The notes beneath the pieces were generated by a model. It made no database searches, was not told the DNA's origin, and worked only from the letters and a program-made list of their open reading frames with translations. Position numbers and translations under genes: made by a program. From Pectinophora gossypiella (lineage: Eukaryota > Arthropoda > Insecta > Lepidoptera > Gelechiidae): a stretch of 64,000 bases of DNA. Positions 25,266 to 36,400 of the stretch are shown piece by piece (position 1 is the first letter of the stretch; each line of letters begins with the position of its first letter). The stretch is taken from contig NC_065406.1 in NCBI RefSeq assembly GCF_024362695.1, forward strand, positions 3,286,001 through 3,350,000, in the 5' to 3' direction.

Positions 25266-25689
25266 TTACATACATTACATCACGCCTATTTCCTTACTTA
25301 CTACGAAACCTAACACCACTTTCGCTTCTTCTCTCATCAAAGACTTCATACGCTCGCCAGTTTAGAGTGCTCTTAACCTGACCTTTCATTAAAACGCCCT
25401 AGAAGATCGCGGTAAAAATCAAATTCTCCTGTTACATAACGGTATTGTACTAACACAGCTAACAACACGGCTAAGCGGCTGCAACACTCCAACAGAGCGA
25501 CTGAGCGACTTAGCTGGCTTCACCTTACATCAGCAAGCATAGATACTGTAGCCTTGCCCCGCAGAACTGGGCCACTAATCTAATATGCAGTTACCGTTAA
25601 TAGTACCACCACGACTGAAACCATGGCTAATGCCAAAGCATAACAGCTATGGGGGTGTTGACCTAAATAAATTAGATTAGACCAGGCGC

Positions 25690-25782
25690 ATATGAAAGTA
25701 AGTGCGCAATGCAAACAAATGTCAAATAGCAATATTGCTTTCTTAGATGAATTGCTTCGATGTGGCCATTTTAACCCCCCTG
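25690..25782. mobile_element. MITE family G right end
   Basis: AGTGCGCAATGCAAACAAAT, GTCAAATAGCAATATTGCTT, TCTTAGATGAATTGCTTCGA and TGTGGCCATTTTAACCCCCC; mirror of the left ends at 7820 and 24559. Confidence 0.78.
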
Positions 25783-26034
25783 TTGTTTTAGGTCCATTCT
25801 GAAAACGCCTCTGCTGAACTGGGATTTAAATAAAAAGAATGCGGTCCGCTGCTTACAACCCCAAGCTAGTGGTGAGATTTTGAATGTTAGGGAGGAAGGG
25901 GTCGCGTGCTGTATTAGTTGTCAGGCAAAAAAATAACATGAACTATTAATTACATCATATTCTTTAGACAACAAATCATCACTCCTGTATATCCGAAGAA
26001 GTAGGCAAAGGTGTTTAGTAACACCCACATCTCG

Positions 26035-26160
26035 CTATGTTTAAGTCCCATGTAATAAGAAGCGAGCCTGTTACCATTAATTGGGCACAAATCCTGGAAA
26101 TCACGCTTGATATCAATAACCTGTGATCCAAACATGAATTCAAGCTCATAAAGTACAGAT
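26035..26160 (+). repeat. Dispersed repeat, copy 2
   Basis: TTTAAGTCCCATGTAATAAG, TTGGGCACAAATCCTGGAAA and CCAAACATGAATTCAAGCTC match 8425-8565. Confidence 0.68.
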
Positions 26161-27589
26161 AGTGGGAAATGAAAAATTCGTAAGACACTAAATCTTGAAA
26201 CAACTTGTGAATGGGTACTTGACTGCGGCAAATTTAGGTTATAGGGTGCTAATCTAGAAATAATATGTCAAATAAATGTCCCATTTATCTTTTGAGTTAT
26301 TTACGAAAAAAGTTGTAATTTTAGACTATGTATTTTACACGAATCTTTTTGGCGTTTTTGTATATCGTTTTAATGAGTGTCAAGTAGTCTATTACAACTC
26401 ATACTCGCTCACTATATTTTGTTTACATTAAGATAGTTTATAAGTTCTCATGAATAAGGGATAAAGATTTCTTTAACCTGAAATCTAAATGCAAATTGCA
26501 AGTTATTCCCTAACAATATCTCTCTGCCCACTCCAAATCAAATCAGTTCCGAGTGGTTCCGCATCATAACTATAACGGGGCAAACCGCTGTTGAATCATA
26601 GTCCGGTATAGTGTTAAGTAGACATCCTGTTACTGACGCCTGTAACTAAACAATTAACTACTTAATTGAAAGTATTTGTGTTGTATGCCGCTATTTAGTT
26701 CGGTTAATAGACGCAAGTGCTTAAATGACAATTTAGGAGCTAAAAGAAAGTTCATTAACAGTACTAACGGTAGGGTTTGGTAATTTGGTATGTTTGTGAT
26801 GTTTTCTTTTTATTGATTCTTGCATCATTTTAACAATATATGACACAATATTTTGAAATTAACTTACGAATTCTACATAAGTACTTATTTCTAATTCTGT
26901 ACTTAAACTAAGTATCTACCTCAAAAGTGGTTGTTTGGTTTTTACAAAAGTCTACGATATTTGAGACATGCGAAATGGTCGTATCAAAGATAAACTTGGC
27001 AAATGTCCATCCTCAAGTACACCACCTAAACCAACGGGTTTAAACTTGAGGATATGTCAAATAATTGGTAATTTTGTATTTTATACCATGAATTTCACCA
27101 CCAGCGCCATAATAAACATAAACCCAATTACCCATTGTATCTATTCGTGCCTAATTTACATACCTTTGGTAACCCTTGATCGAGGCTTAACAAAGAAGTT
27201 GCGCAAGCGCCTGATATCGTGATTCGTGATCGATCGGACCGTGAATGGGAGGACCACACGTGCCCACGTCGCACATGTCGTGCATGGCCACCTTTATTCT
27301 GTGGCTATCAAAGCTATCAACATTCTATACATACCAAACAAAAGATTAGCAGGACCTACTTATTCTTAAGAAGTGTTTCAGTCCTCAATTAATTCTGCTT
27401 GCTACAGAGTAGGAAAGGCATGGTCGGTCGGTCGGTTCCAATATTAATTGGTTCCCTAGTGGGTTTTTCTAATTGTGTCTGTCCGGTGAGAATTTGAAAA
27501 CCTTATATTTTACTTTTCGTGCAAACAGACAGAGACAAAGATAAATGGAAGAGGAATATAAATGTTGTGTCGCCTCCAGTTTGAGAAGA

Positions 27590-27745
27590 ATATGAGCACG
27601 AGGATCCTACCTAGGTACTTACGGTCACGAGCGTTAATATGTATTGTATATACACTTTGGTACCATGTCGCATTAACTTTTTTGAGAAATTGAACTGTAA
27701 GTCTCACTAAATGACAAATATGTTAGTGCGACAGAGTCCTAAAGT
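27590..27745 (+). repeat. Repeat copy representing the empty site of the 55-kb transposon
   Basis: GGTCACGAGCGTTAATATGT, ATACACTTTGGTACCATGTC, GAACTGTAAGTCTCACTAAA and TTAGTGCGACAGAGTCCTAA align with 55060-55084 followed directly by 56258-56370. Confidence 0.75.
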
Positions 27746-28559
27746 GGCTACATTATATTACTCATGACTGTACATTATATTAAACTTTGGGAAGTTGCTA
27801 ACGGTTTTCGTTGAGAAGACCAAGTGGCTTAAGAAACCACTGAACAACACTATTCTATAAGACTATAAAGATAATGCTGTAGTAAATAGGCCCTTTTGTG
27901 ATTATTTTACTTCTTCCTCAGGTAGCTTTACCTTTATAGATCACTCGACACACTTAGCACCTCGCACCTACATTGCTATGTTGAAATCTGGACCAAATCC
28001 GTCAACGTATCTCTTTTGTACTAAAGAATTCCTTACAATTTTGACCTTGTCCCATTGTTAGACATCTGTTGCATAAATCCAGCTATTATCTGCGCTCTCT
28101 TTACTTTAATATACTTCAATCGTAAAGTCATTTTTTAATTAAAATTTCACGCGAAATCTTTATTTGTATTGACGGAAGTTTGCAGTATTAACCTATATTG
28201 CCTTTATAGTTCAAAATTGCATGATTACTTTGCATTCTTCCGCATTGTTAAAAATACTACCACTTACTTGTAATATAGCATCTGTTACATTTTGTGTAAC
28301 ATCGTTGATCGCAATATGATCTTTATAACAACTTCAACAACATGTTTGTTATTTTTATAAACATTACGTTTCCAATTTCGTTGATGTTTGTTTACTATTT
28401 TTATTTATTGCTTATTTTGCTATTAGGTAATATTTGCTATGAATGTGTAATGTACCAAGTCAAGTGCTTTCAATCCTTTCATTTAAAGATTCTTGGGAAT
28501 AGTGATGTTAAATCCTCTTTAATAATTCAATAGGATATAATTGAAACTATGGTCGCAGC

Positions 28560-28668
28560 CGTCGCTAACTGACGTATCTGAAATTTTTGGCAAATCTGAT
28601 TTGCACCTTTTACTATTGTCAATAAGACACAAATTATTTTAGCAAAAAATGCAGATACATCAGTTTTT
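28560..28668. mobile_element. Short MITE with CTGACGTATCTG ends, second copy
   Basis: CGTCGCTAACTGACGTATCT on the left, AATGCAGATACATCAGTTTT on the right; interior ACAAATTATTTTAGC is shared (inverted) with 20084-20194. Confidence 0.72.
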
Positions 28669-30592
28669 GTTCAGCCACGCTATGACATGTCTTCGAATAC
28701 CAAAAGCCCGTAATTGCTTTTGTCTGAAACCGAAGGCCTTTGGGACGACCTTCCAGACAATAGCTTAATCAGCTGAGTAAATGTTTTTTTGAGGCGAACA
28801 CGTTTTCCAAACGGGGGTTTCACGTCTTAACATGCATTTAGGTGTCAACTGAAAACGCGATGAGTAACGAGTAACGGCTCAGTGAAAACCCGGGGAAGTA
28901 GAAAGTAGGGAAGTTGAAATTAGCAATTAGTTACCATTGTTTATGGAAATGCTTACTTAGAATATTTGTGTTAAGAATGTTGACGGTGAATATTATTTAA
29001 TAAGGACTATGGAAATGTTTTGAAATCCAAAAATGGCCTCGGAACATGCCACAAATGTATACAAACGTAACGCAACTATTATCCAACATCCAAGGCAGTG
29101 AGCAATCACAATTAATAATTATTGAAGAGACCTTTAAAAACTGCAAAGAAATAAAGCTTATTAAAACTGAAGGTGAAAAACCCTCAACTACCATCAACGA
29201 GTAAAATAGATCCATCAACCTTGGAAGGTTGTAAGACGCTAATCATTGTATTGCAACATTCCGTGATGTACCTACTATATTTATAACAACAGCACTCCCT
29301 GCCTTGGTCGAAGTAAAAGAAAGACTCATGAATGAAATATCGTTTGAAATCCAAAACCGTGTGATTGCCCTACATTTCATTGTGTAGCCAACAGCAAAGC
29401 ATGCACAAAAACCGGATGTATTAAATGAGCGTTGTTTAACTATTGTCTAGCAAATGGGACCGCGACTTGTCCACACATTTTTCTCAAGTATTTTATTTGA
29501 GAAATATCACACGTTGTGAGATAACGTCAGGCGACGATAAGGAATTTGGTTACGATCATTATTAACGCTTTCAAAACAATATTACGCAGCCCAAAAGCTT
29601 CCGGTGGTTATTGTATTAAATACCTTTAAAAGCTTAAAAGGGTTCCTATATCCTATTCATATTCATAATCCGGTCTAGCCCGGAGATGAGCAGTGTGGGA
29701 ACATTTAAAAAATGATATGCAGAGGAAATGACGTACCTATTAGAAAACTGGATAGCTATAGGTCGTTTGAATAACATGTGTGTGGAATCAGATGTTAACG
29801 ATCTTTTCTTTAGAAAACAAAACTTACATACTGAGTTGCTAAAAGAGGCGCTCGAGCATGTCCAAAGGTAATCTACATAATAATTGGTGCGAGCTGAGCT
29901 GACTCATTACCACAGCGCCAGCTGAAGAATGCTAGCATCTCGCGTGCGAGTGATTGATAGCTGCTGACGTAACCCACAATTGCTTTTTGCTGAATTCTCC
30001 ACAAAACGAAAACATCTTCAACTATTTCCAACCATGCCGAGTAAAACACCGAACCGTGAAACAACTACCAAATCGGATGCATTAATCAGGAATTTTCGAC
30101 AAGCAAAAAGACGTGGTTTAATGTAGTTCATAGCCGATTGTTTTTACACGTTGGACTAGTTTTTATAAGGTTCTCAGTATTAAAACCTTCAATGATCGCG
30201 GGTGATTATCTAAAAGCGCCTGCCGAGTCGTGCGTCAGTAATTTCGCGCCATGATAATGGGCTTTTTCTATCTTGCCACTAGCGAATTAACTTGTACTGC
30301 AGATGTACGTTTTAGAGGTCAATGATTCCGAGTTTCACGTGTTCTAAAAGATACTTGAGGCGCGTCTCGTCGCTTAGAATGCTGTTCTTTAAACCTACAT
30401 TCCGTCTCCAATTTCTAAAACACTTCTGGTGATGCGTCTTTACTGCCAATTTAAAAACTATGGTCTTAGGTTATTATGATGCTACGGATGTTATTCTGGT
30501 AACAAGAAACAGGGCAAGACGAGTGTTTCGCTTTCATAGCCGTTTGTTTGTAGACGAGGTAAGACTATCATAAGAAAGTGTTATTTATCGTA

Positions 30593-30893
30593 TTAGCGAA
30601 ATGGACTCACATGAGATTCGCACATCATAACGCGTTGCCAGGCTGCACCTGTGGCCAGTGAAACGTCTGCGAGCGTCACGCACCGGAGAAAGTGTACTAC
30701 AAAGCGTACCTGCGACTGGTCCCCAATTGGGTTGCGACCTCGAATATCATCGGCCACGGATCGTCTTTTTTCGTCGCGAACCGATGCTCCTCGAACCGGT
30801 ATGCGGCGTCGCCGGGATACCAACGCTATTCCTGTTCCCGAATCTACATCCCTACATGTGCCTTTAGCTATGAAACATGAATACACAATATAG
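30593..30893. other. GC- and CpG-rich island with long open frames on both strands
   Basis: Three plus-strand frames and one minus-strand frame of 62-97 codons stay open here, because the segment is GC-rich rather than because all code. The minus strand has donor-like CAG|GTACGC near 30712 and CAT|GTGAGT near 30608. No family is recognised. Confidence 0.3.
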
Positions 30894-32519
30894 CTGCATA
30901 CGAGTACAGCAGAGGAAAGCTGTGCAGGAAATCTCAGCAGGAATGCTCAAATGCTATGCTAACAATGATCAATTGTCATAAATCGAAATGATTAGGTGAA
31001 ATTCATTTTCTAGTATTAAATTTTTTTGACACATTTCTTCGGAGTTATTTGAATTCTCTTGGAATTCTTTGTCACATTAGTAAAGTGAAGGAAGTAGGTA
31101 TGTGGTATTTATACGGCCAATTATATTGTACACCTTTTTAATAATACCAGATTGTTTCCCTCTTAGGGAACAAAACGGACCAGGTTTGTCCCGGTCATAA
31201 AACTGGATTCTTTCAACCCTGAATGGATGCTTTGTTTTATTGTTTAGCTGTAAGTATAATGGCAACATACCTACTATCTTTTACACCGCCAAAGAACTTA
31301 TAAAAATTTTATGTGGCTTGAAAACCGCCTCTAGGTCTTAATTGATTTCTCTTTCAATGCGGTTTTTGATTAGTCTCATGGCCATCAAATTTGAAATACC
31401 GTTAGTTATTATGACGAATTCATCTTTCGTTACAACTTGGTCTTTTGAAATTTAGTCACAGACTCTTTTAAAGATGTTTTCAAAAGTAAACAGTCATCTA
31501 CTTAGGTACTCTGCGTTATTCTTGAACACGATGTTTAGTATATCAGACGATTTGTATTCCTTGTCCAAATGTTATTTTGCATGTTGCATTTAAAGACATT
31601 TAAATAAGCTGGTACGTTTCCGTGGGGAATTAGGTTTTGTCTTTTTTTTATGATGTGACTTAAGATTAACCCATTTTTTGTATAGACATGTTTATTTCCT
31701 CTAGCTGAATGAGGTACCTACCGTTGCTTGGTTGTCATCCGGTTGTATTATAATTATCAGTTTATTTGCTTATTTGTATACCACTTATAATGTATTAATA
31801 TCTTTATCACCATAATCCTTCACCGATTTGATAACTTATGACTTTGATAACATTCAATGGTAAAATTAACATTTCCTCTATACCTTTACCTACTTTATTT
31901 ACGTCTTCTGTTTTTTTTAATTTTTACCCAACTACCTAGTCCAATTACAAACGAGGGTTATTCTAGTACTTACCTATATATTTATGTGGCTTTCTTCTTA
32001 GTTCTACTGTTAGTAATTTCTGTTTCTCGTATAAATTTATCGTTTTGTGCGCATTGGCTACAGTTGGCGAAACGAATTGTTCATGTAAATCTTATGCATT
32101 TAGGTCAAAACCTCAACGAGGTTGGAAAAAGTTATCTGTATTATCGTTACTATTCTCACCTTGAACGTTTCGGCAATCCCCGTCAAAATAACGGCTAACT
32201 TTGAAAACACAAAGTTGAAAGTTACAAACACGTCACACAACAAAAAAATGTTTTATGTAGTAACTACATAACCAAGTCTATAGTTCACTATTGAATAAAT
32301 AAAATTACTTTGATAAGAATCAAAAAGGAACACTGAACGAAAAACAGCCTTAAGTTCAACAGTCTCGATGGAATGCATGCATTTCAACTGACCGAAGGCT
32401 CAATCGGATAAAGATTGCTCGTTGTTTTTCACTTTAGTAAGAGAAGCACTGCACAGTTTGTCAATTTAGAGTATTCAAATCACTGGAGGGGCACAAAGTT
32501 TATGAAGTTGTGTTTATAT

Positions 32520-32735
32520 TTGTTATTTAGCTGTCACATCACGCGCGGCGCGTCACGGCGCACGTCTCTCCACTCCGGCGGTCCGAGCCAATATGGCGGA
32601 TAAATAACGAACGAAACGAACGATGTTTGAATTTGGAATTGAACGAATGAAAGTTGTTTTGCCACCATTCCGTTGGTTTGGTCCTTACCGCGCTTGGAAT
32701 TTTCGTTTCGAAGTTGCTCGCAGCCATGCATTGAA
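32520..32735. promoter_or_regulatory. CpG-rich, promoter-like patch upstream of CIMIP2
   Basis: CATCACGCGCGGCGCGTCAC and CCAATATGGCGGATAAATAA stand out from AT-rich surroundings. The latter resembles a YY1-type ATGGCGG site. The ATG here meets a stop after four codons. It could be a start-site region for CIMIP2 (700-900 bp upstream of its ATG) or an unrelated element. Confidence 0.3.
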
Positions 32736-32779
32736 ACTAGTTTAATTATGAGTTTGGTAAACGTTTATTGCTAAATTAG

Positions 32780-32970
32780 ATACCTACTACTCATCAGGCT
32801 CTGATAGGTAGTAGGTACCTATATCAATTGCTATGTTTGTGTGATTTAGGTACCCTACCTAGGTACCTACTGAATAATTAAATGCGTGGAAAAAGTAGGT
32901 AGTAGTTAGGTACCTACTCTACCCAGAACATTATTATTTTTTCACTAAGTATATAGGTACCTACCTATTA
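32780..32970. repeat. Cluster of TAGGTACCTA palindromes
   Basis: GTAGGTACCTAT, TAGGTACCCTACC, TAGGTACCTACTG, TAGGTACCTACTC and TAGGTACCTACCT occur within 190 bp, about 500-650 bp before the CIMIP2 ATG. This word is common in lepidopteran intergenic DNA. Confidence 0.8.
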
Positions 32971-33064
32971 TTCTTGCTGTTGATAAAACCCTTTAAAGTG
33001 TTTAATGATGATGATTAATTCTCGTATGAATTAAGTAAGCACCTAGTTAGATTGACATAACATA

Positions 33065-33172
33065 ACATATAGGTAAGCTCACGCACGCACGTCTATATCA
33101 AAGTAGTTGTAGCTACTTCCATCGCAAGATGAACTAAGAAGATACACCTCACCGAGTTTTCTGAGCTGGGTA
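33065..33172 (-). mobile_element. SINE family C 3' fragment, diverged
   Basis: CTTCCATCGCAAGATGAACT and ACACCTCACCGAGTTTTCTG are recognisable family C words in reverse complement. It lies about 260 bp upstream of the CIMIP2 start codon. Confidence 0.65.
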
Positions 33173-33187
33173 GGTTAGGTTAGGTTT
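33167..33187 (+). repeat. Short TTAGG run
   Basis: GGTAGGTTAGGTTAGGTTT contains about three units of the insect telomere repeat TTAGG. Too short to mark a former telomere. Confidence 0.6.
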
Positions 33188-33433
33188 CAAAATCAGTTAT
33201 TAGTTGACATAGATTTTGTGATAAAAACTTCCCATTTTCGGAAAATGCTGGCTGTAATAAGAAACATAAAGTCAATGTCAAATTATAAGCAACTTGTCAA
33301 AAGATGCCAACCCAAAACCAAATATCAACAAATGTGTCGGCTTTTAAATTCTAATTAAATTTACCTTTTTCGATGTTTTTAGTTAAAAATTATGAGTTAA
33401 TTCTGTAACAGGAAACACAAAAATATTTTAAAA

Positions 33434-36400
33434 ATGGCTTTGGATTTAGTCAGTATAGCACAACCACATTACATCCCTGGGTTAGTACTTATCACCTCGC
33501 TATGTCGCTATAGAGGTGGGCAGAGAGCTAGGAAACTAGATTTTCAACCATCATACTTAGTAGGTATTATTCTATATTTTTTTATAATAGACCTAACATC
33601 AGGAGCAGCCTCTGCCCACGCCGGGATACGTGACTATGTACAGGACTGGGAGTAAAAAAAACTAGAATGCTTTTAGCTGCTTATCATCTAATTGATCATA
33701 ATCCTCTTCAGTATGATTACCTACATTTCTAACGGAATTTTCAGAACCTCTATCACACCCCGGACACTTCATACAAAAGACATTATTTTACACAGACACT
33801 ACACATTGACGTTATCGTACACGCGCCTGTGTGCGTGACCTCTGACGGCCATGCGATTGAAGACTAAAGTAAACCGAGGGGGGGGGGGGGGGTGAGGTAA
33901 ACCTACCTCAGCCGCTGGTGGGGAGCGGAGAGTTGCCATTCTATACGTAGATTATTCCTTATTCTATGCCCCTATATTAATTTCAAAGCTGTATTTTATA
34001 ATCATCTTTTCTGCTTAATAATAAGCATAAGTATCGCTAGAACTCATAAGATTCTCGGAAATCATACACTTTATTAGGTGTGTGGTATACCACGTATGTG
34101 CTTATTATTCACTGTTATTTAGAAACGGTACTCTTCAGGCGAACTGATCATAATTTAAGGAAAATGCAGTGAAAAATTGTCACTAAATATATACTTCATT
34201 GACGTGTAGCGGTTAGGTCTCTCGTTCAGTGTTCCAGCATCAATATCCGGTTGCTTCTTTCGCTTAATACTAAGCTAGAGAAAAAACACAACTTCAGACT
34301 CGGATGGAAAACTAAACTTTATTACTATGATGGTCAAATGTGATCTATGTTTGCCCTACAAACGATTGTGCCTTTACCCCTATATTTATGACCCTTCAGT
34401 TGTATAATGTACCTTTCGCTTACCATACGAAAATGAATAAGCCTGAAACTTGAAATAGTGGGAAATCAAAGAGTGAGGCGTTCCAAATTCCCATACCCTT
34501 TTTAGAAACCTTTACATACAGTCAGAAGCAAATAGTGACAGTCAAGGTATTATAGTTAACAACATTCAGAATTTCCAATAATTAGGAACGTTCAAGGTGG
34601 CCGTATAGATAGTAACACTCTAAGTGACCAAAAACACCGGCACAACCTGCGTATTCAAAAAGTTATTTTTGAACATCTTGACTGCTTGGATACCATTGGC
34701 ACAGTGAGTGTTGTCATATTTACGACGACATAATTGAGCCGAACTATTTGACATTGTAAGCGTATCGCGAATCTGGACGATTAGGTTGTTGCCAACTTTT
34801 TGAACACGCAGGTTGTGCCGATGTATTTGGTCACTTGTTTTACTATCTATACGGTCACCTTGAATTCTTATGTGTAGGTATCTTCACTGTCACTATTTGC
34901 TTCTGACTGTATCTACCCCTAGGGGTACGTCCACGTATCACTAATTAGGGGATCGCTAACTTAGTGCAATACAATAAATAACAGTCTATCTAGCTCAAAT
35001 ATCTAGTATCGAAACAGTAACTTAAAATAACCACAGTACTAACGTAGAATTAGTAAAGCGATATTTCCACTACCTACAAGAAATATAAGTAAGCACAGTG
35101 GCAGCTATTAAGATCAATATCTACCTTGAAGCGTGAAAATAGCGACCATTTTGATAACATCTAAAATTATCGAAAGAAACCAACCAACGCAATGCTCTGA
35201 AAGATATCGTTTTTGATTACACAAGATTGTTGCAAAGCATTAACAAATAAATACACAGAATAACGTATTGGTTCAAGATCTTGACAAGTCGAAATATGGG
35301 ACTTAAAATTAAGCCAGAATTACGTCATGACGGCTTTAATGGCGCCATCATTTGCGCCAAAAACAACGATAAATTTGCAGTTCAGGCTTGATTTTTAATA
35401 AGAAAACTTTTAGGGGATTGCATTTTGTCAAGCGCAAATACATGTTGGTAAACTGCATGTAACGTAACTTGAACCGATTCCATATTGGGCCAGCTTTGTC
35501 CTTTTATCTTTAGACGTATAAGGTCTGAAGGTCGTAACATCCAAACGTAAGGGATCGTGTTATAATGAGCCTTTATTTTGTAGCTTGAGAAAGGTCAGTA
35601 GGTATATTCTAGAATGGGCTATTTTTACATAATCATCATCATCAATTTAAGAGCCACGCTCTTGTCGGTGTAGCATTTAATACTCCATGATACTTATTTA
35701 GGGAAAAATAGGGCAGTGGTTTCCCTCTTGCCTCCCGCCCAATAAATAATTGTTATTTTTACATAATATACATACTTACTTACTTAATAAAAACCACGGC
35801 CGTGTTGGTAACGGGGTAGGCACAAGAGACAGTCATCTCATCACTAAGACATAATATGGCAGCCATACACTATGACAAATAGACTCACATTCGCTAAGGA
35901 GTTTTTCTAAAAAAGCGTCCGAACCGTGTTATAAATACGTATACATTAAGTTATGTAGATAGTATAAGTTCGATCCCTCAAATTAAGATGTTATGGTTGT
36001 TCAAATAAAGTGCAATATTGGTTGTACAGTGTCGTTACACGCCGTCTCTTGTGACAAGATGCTCCGCGGGCACTTTTTACGAAGATTGGTTGTCTATTTC
36101 GTTATACGAGGTCTATGCACTCCTGTTCTGAGGCCTATTTTGTAACTCGCTGACTGAGATCTGTCAAAAATGTGATTCAACGAAATACTTATCATTATCA
36201 CTAATTTAAGAGCCACGCTCTTGTCGGTGTAGCATTCTCCATGCTACTTTTTAGGGAAAAATAGAACAGTAGTTTCCCTCTTGCCTTCCGCCGCGCAGTA
36301 CTCTGTTTGACGAGAGTGTGATGGCGTCCAGAGTAGTCTATTTCAAAGCCGTACTAGGACTCCTATCCTCCGCCTCTGAATAACATAACATTATTTTTTT

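Larger units (their letters stand above)
26161..32519. other. No supported gene
   Basis: Contains the repeat at 27590-27745, a MITE at 28560-28668 and the GC-rich island at 30593-30893. A (GGTC)n run lies at 27422-27436. The rest is AT-rich with no exon I could support. Confidence 0.45.

Noticed and set aside
30593..30886. 97-codon minus frame as a gene
   Set aside because: All frames are open because of GC content; kept only as an unexplained island.
31857..32198. 113-codon hydrophobic frame that could be a membrane protein
   Set aside because: Hydrophobicity comes from T-rich DNA (TTT, CTT, TAT codons). No start context or homologue recognised.
33167..33187. Interstitial telomere
   Set aside because: Only about three TTAGG units; too short to mean a telomere relic.
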